From Pseudevernia furfuracea (lineage: Eukaryota > Ascomycota > Lecanoromycetes > Lecanorales > Parmeliaceae): a DNA stretch of 64,000 nt. The notes below the pieces were generated by a model. That model had not been told where the DNA came from. It worked only from the letters and a program-made list of their open reading frames with translations, and made no database searches. Location of the stretch: the NCBI GenBank assembly GCA_022315425.1, contig JAIUPT010000042.1, positions 434,001 to 498,000 of the forward strand, given 5' to 3'. Position 1 is the first letter of the stretch; the number at the start of each line of letters is the position of its first letter. Shown here piece after piece: positions 11,914-22,458 of the stretch. Both the position numbers and the translations under genes were made by a program.

Positions 11914-12621
11914 ATCAGATGCGTATCAATGGATGGGGTTCGTATATACATTTCAGGCTGCATGAGCACATGGGGTCTGGTTTACCGCGAGTGCATGTAT
12001 CGAGAAACATAAGAGCGGGCTCTTAGGGTGTATACGATACGCTGGGTAGTACAATACTATGATTGTATTTGTAGGTAAACTGCCACAAGAAATGGCAGTC
12101 CTGTGTATTGGCATGTTCCATATTTATTGCTTTCATACGTAATGGAACAGAGTGCTCTATGGACTATAAAGGATGGACTTCCAACGCTGGGTTTCTGCGA
12201 CTGTAGAGTAAGTGCCACTTTTTCTTGTCGCGCGCCTGATTTCGTGCTAGCTGGAGATATAAATGAGCGTCGTTGGGAATTACTGACTCGGTCAACGAGA
12301 CATGATTTTCGCCTCGAAGTGAGACGTATTGGACGCGAGTCTCCAGGACTATGAAGAGTGCTATTTTTAGTAAGTGAGGTCTCGCCAAGCCGTTACAGGC
12401 TTAGCGAATACTCAGCCCTCCCGTGACGAATCTGCAACGGTCCGATTCAACGAATATACAAAACCATAACAGTTTCTCCTACTTACATCTCATTCTTACA
12501 TCTCACCTGTAACCCTCTTCCATACGTTCGTTCGTTTGCGTAAGGCTTAAGAAGTGAACAAGCAACACCTACCACACTCGTTCCCGACGCAACCTCACAA
12601 CAACTTCCAACAACCGCCATC
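11914..12621. other. Intergenic, no gene seen
   Basis: It contains short frames only. The pyrimidine-rich, CAACA-containing 90 bases before 12622 look like a fungal 5' leader for the SUR7-type gene. Confidence 0.4.
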
Positions 12622-13644
12622 ATGGGCAAAGCCGGCCGCTTCGCCTGCGTCTTCGTGCCTATGGCCTTGACCATCGCCTCCCTGGTCTGTCTTATTATAG
12701 TCGGTCTTGGAGGTACCAACAAGAACAACAACTTCTACAACAACCTTTACTTCTTCAGAGCAAACACCTCTGACATCAGCATCGATCCTTCACTGCTGAA
12801 CCTGCCTTCCAACGCCCTGACGGACAATATCCTCAACGATACCACTTCCGTCGCCAAATCAGCCCTTGGTGTCAAGGACTTCTACCATGTCAGCTTGTGG
12901 AACTACTGCTCTGGGGACTTTCAGACCAACAGCAGTGGAAGCGTAACTGACCACGTCACCTTCTGCTCGCCCCATCAGAACGAGTTTTGGTTCAACCCGG
13001 TGGAAGTATGGGGTCTCAACAACACCGGAATCGACCAGTTCTTCAGCAAAGAGTTGCGCGATGGCCTGAATACATACAAAACTGTTGCGAAATGGATGTT
13101 CATCGCCTACCTCGTTGCGCTTATCAGCACCATCGCTGAGATCTTGGTTGGCTTCTTAGCTCTCTTCTCGCGCCTTGGTAGCCTCGCCACCACCATTGTA
13201 TCAAGCGTCAGCTCCCTTTTCTTCATCGGCTTCGCTTTGACATCTACAATCCTCTACGCCACTTTGACCGGCACCTTTAACGACGCACTAACGAAATACG
13301 ACGTTCATGGTTCGCTTGGCCGTAGCATCTACGTGACAACCTGGCTCGGTGTCCTCTTCTCCCTCGCCTCGGGTCTTTTCTGGCTCTTCAGCTCGTGCTG
13401 CTGCAGTGGAAGGAGCGACAAGATCAAGGGATATGGTGATGGACCAGCAAGGAGCAGGTTCAGAGATCAGCAAGGCCCATACCAGTATGAGAGGGTAGAG
13501 AGTCCGTTGAGGGGTGGACAGGGCTATGGAGCGCCGCAAAAGGGATATCAGAGTGGGCCAGGGTATCAGGCGCCGCATATGCCTCTGAACAACGTTGGAA
13601 ATAGGGGGACAGCATATGAGCCTTTCAGGCATGAGGATGTGTAG
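12622..13644 (+). CDS. SUR7/PalI-family four-pass membrane protein
   Basis: An intronless frame of 340 aa. It has a first membrane helix at about residues 9-31, then a long extracellular loop (about 32-152) carrying the family signature W-x-Y-C (W93, Y95, C96) and a second Cys at 114 that could pair with it. Three further helices lie at about 155-180, 188-213 and 236-258. The cytosolic tail (263-340) is rich in Gly, Arg, Tyr and Pro. SUR7-family proteins sit in the plasma membrane, many in eisosome/MCC domains, and affect membrane organisation and wall stress; PalI relatives act in pH sensing. The sequence alone cannot place this one in either subgroup. The start has a good context (GCCATCATGG). 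Confidence 0.88.
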   Translation: MGKAGRFACVFVPMALTIASLVCLIIVGLGGTNKNNNFYNNLYFFRANTSDISIDPSLLNLPSNALTDNILNDTTSVAKSALGVKDFYHVSLWNYCSGDFQTNSSGSVTDHVTFCSPHQNEFWFNPVEVWGLNNTGIDQFFSKELRDGLNTYKTVAKWMFIAYLVALISTIAEILVGFLALFSRLGSLATTIVSSVSSLFFIGFALTSTILYATLTGTFNDALTKYDVHGSLGRSIYVTTWLGVLFSLASGLFWLFSSCCCSGRSDKIKGYGDGPARSRFRDQQGPYQYERVESPLRGGQGYGAPQKGYQSGPGYQAPHMPLNNVGNRGTAYEPFRHEDV

Positions 13645-13873
13645 GGCACGAAGGGAAAAGTGACGAATTTCTTGGCATATGAGCGGCATCTTCCAGGCGT
13701 TTTTTAGTGGCATGCGATGAGATCACGTTCTCAATTTTGACGCTCGATAAATTCACTCAGTAAGGTACATATGAATGACTACGTACTTCCTAAATTGCCA
13801 AAACCCATAAAACAAGCCTATACAAAGCTTCATTCCACACCGAACGTCATCACCCCACAGAACAAACATCACC

Positions 13874-14266
13874 ATGGCCTCCCCATCGCTCGCAAACCTC
13901 CCTTCAGAAATTATTCTCGGCATCTGCGAATCCCTCGATGACCCTCGCGCCATCACGGCCCTCGACCTCAATTCTCGCAAGCTCTACAACATCTGGAGAC
14001 TCAACACGGCAACAATGATCAAAGCCGGCCTCCCTCGGGCTATCGATTGCTTCGACCTGGCACAGGAGCTCGTGATCGCCCCAGGGCAGATTCAATTGGC
14101 GTACAAACCGAAACCCGTGAAGCAGTGCCACAACGCAGCAAAAAAGCTCCTTGGAAAATGCCCGCCGTGGTGCTCGCAGATTTACAATAGCCCCAGCCTA
14201 CGCGTCTCCCGATTTGGTATTCGTAGACCCACTCCCCCCGACCTTGAACCCAAGAGGGCGTTTTGA
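13874..14266 (+). CDS. F-box-like protein, possibly truncated
   Basis: A 130-codon frame whose first 45 residues (LANLPSEIILGICESLDD, then ITALDLNSRKLYNIW) fit a fungal F-box: a Leu-Pro start, an amphipathic helix and a later L-x3-W-like position. F-box proteins recruit substrates to SCF ubiquitin ligases. The rest has no known domain. In another frame just downstream, protein-like sequence continues from about 14269 through a TAA at 14326 into a second open block that ends near 14406. This suggests that the real gene was longer and has been broken by a frameshift and a stop, or that splicing is not understood. Confidence 0.4.
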   Translation: MASPSLANLPSEIILGICESLDDPRAITALDLNSRKLYNIWRLNTATMIKAGLPRAIDCFDLAQELVIAPGQIQLAYKPKPVKQCHNAAKKLLGKCPPWCSQIYNSPSLRVSRFGIRRPTPPDLEPKRAF

Positions 14267-14469
14267 CCAGAGCCTTCGCAATTTTCCCACGCTCGAACGC
14301 ACTGCGCGATTAGCGCCAGAATAAGAAGCAGAACAAGATGACGCATCAAAGGCAGCCTGGAGATACCTCAACTCGGCATCAAGACAGGGATTTGGCACTC
14401 TTACTTAGCCATTTCAACGCCGCCAGCTCTGGCGCGACATGATGACGATGGCGGGTGTTTCATATCTTG

Positions 14470-16150
14470 TAGGTACGCGGAATGTGTACATGGTTGTAGA
14501 TACCCTTCACTGAAGATCTGCACAAGTCCTAAACAGTTACTTGGGGATGGTGGTATTGATCCATTCAACGCTTTGCCGATTAGAGCGGATCGTGGCTACA
14601 GTCGCTATGTTATGAACCATTGTAAGATTCCGTCGCACTTTTCCCATGAGCACGCGTGTAGCCCATATGCATGCAGCCACTGACTCTAAAACGACAGTCT
14701 GTACTGTGATAGCTCGCCAATGCCTTCCGGTAGAACCAGGCTGAGATCAAAATCCTCTGACCAACGCATGGATGCCCCACGCTGTGGCAGATCCTCTCCT
14801 ATTTCTTGCAACCCTCAACTCTGCCGCGACCTACCTTGATGTTATTCATGGAAGGTAAAGTAATTTTAGACAATAGTTCAAAAAGGAGAAACAATCCGCC
14901 TCATCAATCAGCGACTCCAGGATTCTGCCGAAATTGTGTCCAATCCCACGATCGGCCCGGTGGAAATGCTTGCAGCAATGGAGGTACTACCTGTATTCTA
15001 ATATCCTTAGCGAAGTATTTTTTGCAAGTTCCCGTCCCCTTCAAAATTTGGACAACGCCCGATGATGTGGCCGCGGTTCCCCCACGATTACCCCAAGCGT
15101 TCTGATGTTGCGGCATGGCCTTCTCTTTTTTGGAGTCTTTCACATCTCAGGCCCATTTCTTTGTCAATGTTCCAAGAGTTCTCAGCCACATCAAGACTGA
15201 TCCCTCAATTTAGAGCACAATTGGCGACCACCACAATCTGAACGTTCACATGTGTGCTCTTGGAAAGATCGTAAAGATGAGAGGCGGCTCACAACACTTG
15301 GAATGGGATGGGGTACTCCAGATGTTCATTTCATGGGGGGTTACACCCGCAACGAAATTGGTATTTTGGATGAATTCTTTCGTTTTATACAGGCGAGATG
15401 CTCTCCTCAGCCATGCTGTCGATACCCCTTTATTTCCCACGGCTACCAATTTGCCTCATTATCCAAGGCGAGACACCGTCGTGCAGTCCAATTCACCCCA
15501 AGCTCGGTACTTCAACAGAACTCCCGCAGAGATGATCAACAATTTCAACGACATGCGTCAACTTACGGAGCTACTGACCACCCCATCACACTTATAGAGC
15601 TAATATCTCTCGACAGTGTGCGATGTAGCCTCGATCATCGCTTGCTTGCTCTCGCTTGACATTCGAAAGCTGAAGGAAAAAACGCAAATTCTCGACTATT
15701 TGCTGGAAGCTTGCCGTGTTGCGGCTCTCATCTTCCTCACTCGTACCTTCACCGGCTTCTGGCGTGGCTGCCCAATCATCAGACAACTAAGGTGCTAGTC
15801 AAAAGAGCTCCTGCTTGAGAAAAGTGAAATAATTGATGAAATACATATCCGGGCGCAACCGGGATACTATACATGGGCATTGTTCATGGGGGGATTCATT
15901 CACTGAAAGATAAAGGCACAGTATTCTTTGCCAAGCGCATCGCAACATCGACATCAGTCTGGCAGGTGCAAGTTTTTGGTGGCTGGCTAGAGATTCTGAG
16001 CCGTGTAAAGACGGTCCGCTGTATCAACTCTCTGCAGAGTCCAGAGTGCGAAGTTTTTGTGAAGCAGGTTGGAAGATTCATCAGAAGTGGTGACTGTGGG
16101 CGGGATCTTACCCTAAAGAAATCAGGCATACATGCTGACCTGTGGAGTTG
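14470..16150 (+). pseudogene. Decayed Fungal_trans_2-type regulator
   Basis: Protein blocks in consistent order match the typical layout of Fungal_trans_2 (PF11951-like) transcription-factor-related proteins. They are GGIDPFNALPIRADRGYS (about 14545-14600), WMPHAVADPLLFLATLNSA (14769-14825), GETIRLINQRLQD (14889-14930), IVKMRGGSQHLEWDGVLQMF (15267-15326), MINNFNDMRQLTELLTT (15532-15585), LLEACRVAALIFL (15700-15738) and a WALFMGGFIH / FFAKRIATS block (15873-15950). The blocks lie in different frames. They are separated by in-frame stops (for example TGA at 14741 and TAA and TAG near 14854 and 14876), by gaps too short to be introns, and by a frame change beside a G6 run near 15889. No single set of plausible introns joins them. 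I therefore call it a pseudogene; no Zn2Cys6 cluster was seen upstream. Confidence 0.6.
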
Positions 16151-16487
16151 AATCCTCACGTTGCACTACTGCATCCTTAGTCGCCAGTAGCAAAGGTTCA
16201 ATGTCATTTGCTGTTCTTCTGCGCTTGACTACTAGCCCCACTCCCAGCCGTTGTTTATACTAACTTTCACTCTGAATAACAAGGGAGACCCGCTTCGTCT
16301 AGTCTTCATCCATTAGATATACTAACACAAGTCACTGTTTCCTATCTAACGCCGCTGTTGTCCCTCCCCACTTTGTGCGGATCATTCCTAGCTTGTGTTC
16401 ATCTTCCAAGAAGAAACCCCACACACTCTTCCATCAACAACAACACTTCATGAAAACTATCTACAAGTTTTCTGACTCAAGGCCTTC
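16151..16487. other. Intergenic, no gene seen
   Basis: A pyrimidine- and CAACA-rich tract runs into the start at 16488, as expected of a 5' leader. No other feature is supported. Confidence 0.4.
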
Positions 16488-17408
16488 ATGACCTCGTACT
16501 CAATCAACATGAATCTCCTCATCCATGGTCTCGCACCGTATAGGCCCAACCCACCTTCCATCAAGCCAACTCCCTACCCTCATGCCTTCGGCGCCTCCAT
16601 CTCAACCCGCACGGCGCCCAATCTGAGCTGGGCCCAAAGATTCGGCCGCAAACCCAGCCACTCGACCTACCACCTGACCTTCGAAAACCACCACTCCCAG
16701 CACCTCCGCCCCTCCCCCTACAGCAACACGTCCGTGTTCCGCCCCAGCTACCAAATCTTCCACCGGCAAGCCCAAGCGTCCCACGGCCGGAAACACGACG
16801 TCGCCATCCTCCGCGACGACGGTGCCAAGAGCGGCGGCGTCGCCGTCGTCAACCACATACCCCATACCGTGGCCACGCTCATCACGTACCCCAAGACGGG
16901 CCTGACGCAAGACCTCCTCTGCGACCGGTCCAGGTGGGGCGACGACGGCACCGGCCACGTCGTGCACCCGCGCGACTACCTCGTCTGCATCGACAACGAG
17001 ACCTGCGCTTGGCAGCCGCTGGGGCCGGCGCGCGCGAACAGGGACGGAACCGTTTTCGGCCTGATGGAGCTACGGAACGTGATGGATGGGAAGCTGTGCG
17101 CGACTTTGGGGAGCGAGCGGGTTGGAGAGAGCGGTGGTGGGGGTGGTGGCACGGAGAGGTGCGTGATGGTGAGGGGGGAGTGGGCGCCCGGTACCGAGGT
17201 AAGTGATTCGACAATCATACTACTTTCCCCGGTCTCTCTTTGGGAAAGGTAGGTACCTTGGGTATAGAAACACACGCACGCGCTAACCACGCGCCTTGTC
17301 TGCCCTCAGCCGTTCGAACAAGTCATCGCCAGCCTGGTCGCGATGATGGGAAGGGAATGCGATAGGGTAGGCCTGCTCAGGCACGGGGCCGGGCCTGTCT
17401 TGCCTTAG
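16488..17408 (+). CDS. Uncharacterised GC-rich two-exon protein
   Basis: Exons 16488-17198 and 17310-17408 join in phase 0 to give 269 aa. Its coding sequence is much more GC-rich than its flanks, with C or G at most third positions. The protein is rich in His, Pro and Ser at the N-terminus. It then has a compact region (about residues 70-180) with the motifs SVFRPSYQIFH, HDVAILRDDG and SGGVAVVNHIPHTVATLI, which look like alternating beta strands. A Gly run precedes the intron. There is no signal peptide or membrane helix. I do not recognise the family. An in-frame ATG at 16509 is an alternative start. The 111-nt intron has a strong donor (GTAAGT). Confidence 0.6.
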
Positions 17409-17970
17409 CTAGAGCCCCACTGCGATACTGCGGCTCTGAAGCACTTTAGGTTTTTGTGATGGACTGGACTGGACTGGAATGGAATGGAATGATGGTGACG
17501 ATGAATTTTTGGTGGATGATGATGATGATGATGATGATGATGGGTTGGATATGGATCCTACATACAACCAAGCCTGTCCACCTACAACAGCGCAAAAGAT
17601 ACTGCGCTGCGCTGCACTGCACCGCGCTGCCCAAAGCCATGGTATCGCAACCCTCGTCTATGCTGTCTGTCATTTGACATTTCTCTTGTGTCGTTGATGT
17701 GGTGTTTGAAAGTCAAAGTAGAATGCCGGTTTTTTTTCCATCAAGCCCCCACTATCGATATCGATCGCGATACGTACCTCCTTCGAGCGATCAGGGTGGG
17801 TACGAGATATAATACACGTTTCGCGGTATTTGATTCATGTATCCTTACTCTTACCCAAAAGAGGTGACGAAAAACTTCTGCATACGTGGGGGAAGAAACC
17901 TACAGCAGCGTTTCTGCAGATCAGCCCCAGAGAGTCCGTACAACAAGGCCAAACTATAGAGCATGCCATA
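17409..17970. other. Intergenic with microsatellites
   Basis: Apart from the GGACT/GGAAT and GAT microsatellites listed separately, no gene is supported. Asp-rich, Met-rich and Ile-rich frames here are readings of the GAT repeat. It is the downstream region of two convergent genes. Confidence 0.5.
17461..17542. repeat. GGACT/GGAAT and GAT microsatellites
   Basis: Three GGACT units (17461-17475) are followed by three GGAAT units (17476-17490). About 25 bp later comes a run of nine GAT units (17515-17542). Confidence 0.9.
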
Positions 17971-20900
17971 TCAGCGGAGTTCCAAATGGCCTCCGGGATC
18001 ACCAATCCTCCACCTCTCTACGCCGATCCCCGCCACCAGAAGCCATCTCTGCCCATCATCCGCATCGCCACGATATGTTCCCAAAGAACTGGCGTCCGCA
18101 ACAGACGTGTACACATCCGCGGCTTTGCTGACGTCTACCCCATCTTTCTCATCCGGGCCAACCGTCACCTCCCAGATCTTCAACCGCTGGTCATTGCCCA
18201 CACTCGCGAGCCTGGAGCCTTTCTTCCCATTCCGATTTCCACCTCGCCAGTCCGACTTCTCCCGAAGGAAAACGACACCGGTAACTGCACTCGCGTGGGC
18301 GCCGGGGATCAGTAGACTAGCGGTGCCAAATCCCACCTCAGACTCCTTACGGATGCCAACGCGTGTCAGAGCGATGGCGCCATCATCGCCGCCTGTCACG
18401 ACGAGCGTTTCCGATGGCGATATGCTCACACAGTCGAGAGCTTTGACGCTACTTTGGTGGATTGCTGTCCGGGTAGTGTAGTGCAATGGAAGATGTCTTG
18501 TTGCTATCGTTGTTGTTGGCAGATGATCCTCATCATCATGGCATGACAGAAGAGGAGGGTTTGGAAGCGGCCAAAAAGCCAAATGGCCATCCGTGCTGGC
18601 GGTACAGAGCCCGCTTCGAGTTTCGCCGATGTGTAGATGGGTGGCTTGAGTGAGGCAGTATGTCGTGTAGGAGCCTTCCGTTAGGAGTTCGAAAGTTTTC
18701 TTCTTCTGGCCTGATGAGTAGCGAAACAACCGCACCGAGGAATCGGAATATACGGTGCTCAAGAGGTAATCAGGCTCGGATGCATTGTCACCGTTGTCCG
18801 GGTCATGATAATGAAGCGAACGGATCTCCTCGGTCGCGAAATCCATGATTCGTAACTCCGCCTCTTCGGTCACGGCTGGACACGAAGCTTCGCAGACGAC
18901 ACCAATTGTCACAAGCGGCGCTGGTTGTAATCGCCACACGAAGAATTCCTCGCATCCGCCCGCACTGAAGAGAAGCTGACCATTGCATGACCACCGTAGT
19001 TGGTGGATGCCTGTTGTGTGCTTGGTGATGATGCTCAAGCACTTGAGATTCGCATTGAGATCGAAGATACGAATAGCCGTGTCCTCTGCACCTGTTGCAA
19101 CGAGCCTAAGCGTAGCATAACCATCGTTTGTTTTGATTTCCGGTGATAGAGCCATAGCTTTGATCTCTCTTCCATGTCCGCCATGCTGGACGACTTGATG
19201 AGAAGCTTGCGTCTGCGAATGGATGTGACAAACCGAAGCTTTCGTGTACGCAAAACTACCGCCTCCACTGCTACCCTGGTTGTGAGTGTATGCCCAATTT
19301 CTGTGAGCGCCTCCACAATCCACCGCCATGACCTCTGTCTTCTGTGACTCATTCCACACGACAAATTGCTTGCTCCGGAACCCCCAAAGCAGAAGATCAT
19401 TTCTTGTCGAATCGAAGCGCGCTCCCTCAATATTTGGACCGAATGGGGGCACGCCTACGTGAATCGTCTGGAGGGTCACACAGAGCCTGCTATTTTCGAA
19501 ATCGTAAAAGACGCGATGGATGGCCCATTTGCCGTCTCGACCGGCGGTGATGATGGCGGTTCTACCAATCAGCTTTGAGACCTCGCCGGGCACAGTTTGG
19601 ATCAGGGTGATAGCGTCTTCACCATGAACATTTTGGAAGCAGTTGGGGGCGCCGTCGAGCGCCAAGTTTGGCGTGGTGTGGGCTAAGTCATATATTGCTA
19701 TATCTCCATTGCGAGAGCCTAGGATGAGCCATGTTTCGGTGTCGAGGAAGCAAGAAGTTGTTACTATGAAGTTTGATTGTAGGGTAATATGGCATTCATG
19801 GATGGCTGAAAAGCCTGCCTCTCCCTCCGTTGACCAAGCAACAGTATGAGTTGCTAGCGAGTACATAAACACAGTTGCCCGAGAAGAGCCAAGACATGTA
19901 GCGATCACCCCTACTATATCTCTTTGGTGGCTTAGTCGAAACCCTCTGTTCCATGGCCCGGAAAGGCTAAGGCTTTGGGCCTTGAGAAAGCCCGCTTTAC
20001 CAGGAAGTTTTACAATTGCATCAGTTTCTCTGCTGCGATGATTATACCGATTGATTGTGCCGTCGGCGCCTGTCAGCAAGGCTATGCCAAGTGAGGGGAT
20101 ACTCGTCGCAATGCAAGACGAAATCAAACTCGTTTGACGACTAACATGTTCCCAACTCACATTCCGAGAATCGCCAAGGTGGGTTGTTTCTGCGTTAGAA
20201 GTAAGGGAACCGACCAACAGGTTTCCATGTTCAGTGGTAGCCAGGACCTCGTTCTCACTGATCCAGGTGTAGGTCTTGAAAGCATCTGGCTTGTTTTGTC
20301 CACGTTGATTGCCAAGGGCACTTCGGTGCTTTTTCATTGATGGTGGAATCATATTTTCGAGTTCTTTAGGTTCTAAAGTCTCTGCATGATCGCGCGTATA
20401 CGTTGCCTTAGCAGTAAAGTCCTTCTTAGGCCCATCAACATCGAATACCGCATGCCACTGTACAATCTTGGAATCTCTCAGTTGAAAAGAGTAATTAGCG
20501 TTGTAATTGTCTTCAACACAAAGATGGTATCCACTCGCGGACCGAATTGCAGGGCCCGGATCTATACCGGGCTCCGTCTCTCGAAAGTCCAGCTTATGAA
20601 AGAAGTAGTCTACAGCACTGTCATCATCCGGTTTCACGAACCACACACTGATCGCATCGGTAGCTCTTCTGTATCGATACACATACTGACGGGTTGCCCT
20701 CATCGTCAGACCTTGCTGAGTAATGAAATTTCCGCTCTCGGAATATAGATACTCAGCATCGTAAGCATCGTCTGTAGGCAGTCTCTCGGCGAAAGTGGCA
20801 ATACCGCTCAGTGTTCCAGAAGGATATAAAGACACGAGGCTGTCAAGGTTTCGTGATAGCTTCCATGAGCCTTTGAGAGAATCAAAAATGTTTTCTATCG

Positions 20901-22227
20901 AGAACTGTGCTTTGCCTGCTTGTGTTGGACTCAGTCCCCTCGACGTGGTCTGCAAGGTCTTAAAAATTTCATCCATCGTATACTGGCCCGTCCAAGAGGC
21001 AGTCCGCGCAGGCATTCGATGTAAAAGGGGCTTGTAACTCGTGATACATCCATCGGCTCCGCCAGTGGCAGCAATACAGTCTTCATGAGCCTTTCGGAAA
21101 ACTGCCATTGCCCATAAATTCTTTCCCGAGTGATACGAGTACGTAGCCTGATGGCTCAGTTGATAGGTATGATCATGAGTCGGCCGGATTGTTCGGCCCT
21201 TATCAAGGACAGGACTCACATGCCAGACTTGAGCAGTACTATCTTCTCCGTATGAAATCAATTCCCAATACTTATCTTTCTGGATCAGAAATCGCAAGCC
21301 CCAGATCCGAGAAGCATGACCCATTATCATAGCCAGGCATCCGGTCGAGGCAGCTTCATTGGTTTCTTCCAGTAAGCCAGCTTCGGACTTGTTCACTTCT
21401 CCATGGGGCAATATTTCCGCGCTTTTGCTGTTGCTCGTGTCGGATATGTTCCATATCCTGATGGTCCTATCATCGCTGCAGCTGGCCAAGATGCGCTTCA
21501 CGACACCAGTCTGGGCCGCCTCGGATATTCTAACTCCAAAGACTGACCCCTGGTGTCCAGTAAATCTGTAGTGCAAACAGACCCCTGGAGACAGAGAATG
21601 ATCAAGAGCAAACGACCAGAGCAAGACTTCTCCAAATACCGTACCTGCAGCAACGAGAAGGCGCGGCCCAGCATCCACCCAAAGCATGTGCGCAGAATAC
21701 AGAATCGAACTGGGCCCTGAAGCGATATGGTAGAGCCAGGGAATTTCCCTTGTTTCAGCAGACTCTGTGGCGAATTTGAGGCATACCAAGTCATTGTGTG
21801 CGGTCACGAGGATGGCTTCGACAGTGTCGCTTCCAGCGGTATTCTCGGTGGATCGGAAGCAGCCATCGAGGATCCAATCATCCCACAGGACTTCTGGCAT
21901 GTGTTGACGAACCTTCACCAAGGGTTCCCCATTTATGTCAAGATCCGCTTCGATGGAGACAAGACATATGGATCGCCCGCCCCAGATGAGCAATGTTCCA
22001 CTACTTCCAGCATCTCGCGGCAAGGACTCGCACGCAATGCCATGAATTGCTTGTGAATTCAGAAGTCGCTCTGTAAGAATCAGTTCCGTTCTCTGAGCAT
22101 GGAAGATTTTGAGGAATTGCCCCTCGCCTGCGAACAGATAGGGTCCGGAGGTACCGAGGTCTAGGAAAGCCAAAGCAGTGATGGGATTGAGGGCGCTCTC
22201 GATCCTTGGCGCGATATTACCAGCCAT
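17971..22227 (-). CDS. RTT10: WDR6/Rtt10-type WD40 protein
   Basis: One uninterrupted frame of 1,418 aa starting MAGNIAPRIES at 22227. WD40-like repeats run the whole length. Examples are VKRILASCSDDRTIRIWNI (about residues 240-258), the TGAEDTAIRIFDL block in the middle and LASVGNDQRLKIWEV near the C-terminus. Size, the N-terminal PITALAFL followed by LFAGEG, and the arrangement of three propeller-like groups match the WDR6/Rtt10 (Trm734) family. In yeast and humans that protein partners the Trm7/FTSJ1 methyltransferase for 2'-O-methylation of tRNA wobble position 34; yeast Rtt10 has also been tied to endosomal recycling. It is probably cytosolic. No intron is needed. Another large WD40 scaffold cannot be fully excluded without a search. 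Confidence 0.8.
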   Translation of the reverse strand: MAGNIAPRIESALNPITALAFLDLGTSGPYLFAGEGQFLKIFHAQRTELILTERLLNSQAIHGIACESLPRDAGSSGTLLIWGGRSICLVSIEADLDINGEPLVKVRQHMPEVLWDDWILDGCFRSTENTAGSDTVEAILVTAHNDLVCLKFATESAETREIPWLYHIASGPSSILYSAHMLWVDAGPRLLVAAGTVFGEVLLWSFALDHSLSPGVCLHYRFTGHQGSVFGVRISEAAQTGVVKRILASCSDDRTIRIWNISDTSNSKSAEILPHGEVNKSEAGLLEETNEAASTGCLAMIMGHASRIWGLRFLIQKDKYWELISYGEDSTAQVWHVSPVLDKGRTIRPTHDHTYQLSHQATYSYHSGKNLWAMAVFRKAHEDCIAATGGADGCITSYKPLLHRMPARTASWTGQYTMDEIFKTLQTTSRGLSPTQAGKAQFSIENIFDSLKGSWKLSRNLDSLVSLYPSGTLSGIATFAERLPTDDAYDAEYLYSESGNFITQQGLTMRATRQYVYRYRRATDAISVWFVKPDDDSAVDYFFHKLDFRETEPGIDPGPAIRSASGYHLCVEDNYNANYSFQLRDSKIVQWHAVFDVDGPKKDFTAKATYTRDHAETLEPKELENMIPPSMKKHRSALGNQRGQNKPDAFKTYTWISENEVLATTEHGNLLVGSLTSNAETTHLGDSRNVSWEHVSRQTSLISSCIATSIPSLGIALLTGADGTINRYNHRSRETDAIVKLPGKAGFLKAQSLSLSGPWNRGFRLSHQRDIVGVIATCLGSSRATVFMYSLATHTVAWSTEGEAGFSAIHECHITLQSNFIVTTSCFLDTETWLILGSRNGDIAIYDLAHTTPNLALDGAPNCFQNVHGEDAITLIQTVPGEVSKLIGRTAIITAGRDGKWAIHRVFYDFENSRLCVTLQTIHVGVPPFGPNIEGARFDSTRNDLLLWGFRSKQFVVWNESQKTEVMAVDCGGAHRNWAYTHNQGSSGGGSFAYTKASVCHIHSQTQASHQVVQHGGHGREIKAMALSPEIKTNDGYATLRLVATGAEDTAIRIFDLNANLKCLSIITKHTTGIHQLRWSCNGQLLFSAGGCEEFFVWRLQPAPLVTIGVVCEASCPAVTEEAELRIMDFATEEIRSLHYHDPDNGDNASEPDYLLSTVYSDSSVRLFRYSSGQKKKTFELLTEGSYTTYCLTQATHLHIGETRSGLCTASTDGHLAFWPLPNPPLLSCHDDEDHLPTTTIATRHLPLHYTTRTAIHQSSVKALDCVSISPSETLVVTGGDDGAIALTRVGIRKESEVGFGTASLLIPGAHASAVTGVVFLREKSDWRGGNRNGKKGSRLASVGNDQRLKIWEVTVGPDEKDGVDVSKAADVYTSVADASSLGTYRGDADDGQRWLLVAGIGVERWRIGDPGGHLELR

Positions 22228-22458
22228 AATGGCCAGACCAAACTGAACAAAGGAAATTCAAGAGGTCATGCAGTATTTGGCTACATCTTATTGTGAAGGA
22301 GAGGTTGATGGGTGAGAGGCAAGCCGGATTGAAGCCATCACAGCGAGGCGGAACCAATTCCGGCGCACAAAATCATAGGGTGATTCAAACGTCACAGTGA
22401 GAGGGACCTATACTTATCTAATAGCAAATACAAAAAAAACAGGAAACAATAATGTAAT
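22228..22458. other. Spacer between WDR6-type gene and tRNA
   Basis: It holds the upstream region of the WD40 gene on the minus strand. A run of A residues lies near 22432. On the minus strand this is a T-rich stretch downstream of the tRNA, which could serve as the Pol III terminator (TTTTTTTT about 25 bp past the tRNA 3' end). Confidence 0.4.

Noticed and set aside
12103..12388. Short overlapping frames between the secreted protein and the SUR7-type gene
   Set aside because: Under 90 codons each, on both strands, with no motif or splice partners.
17456..17697. Met-rich, Asp-rich and Ile-rich frames
   Set aside because: They are readings of the GAT/GGACT microsatellites.
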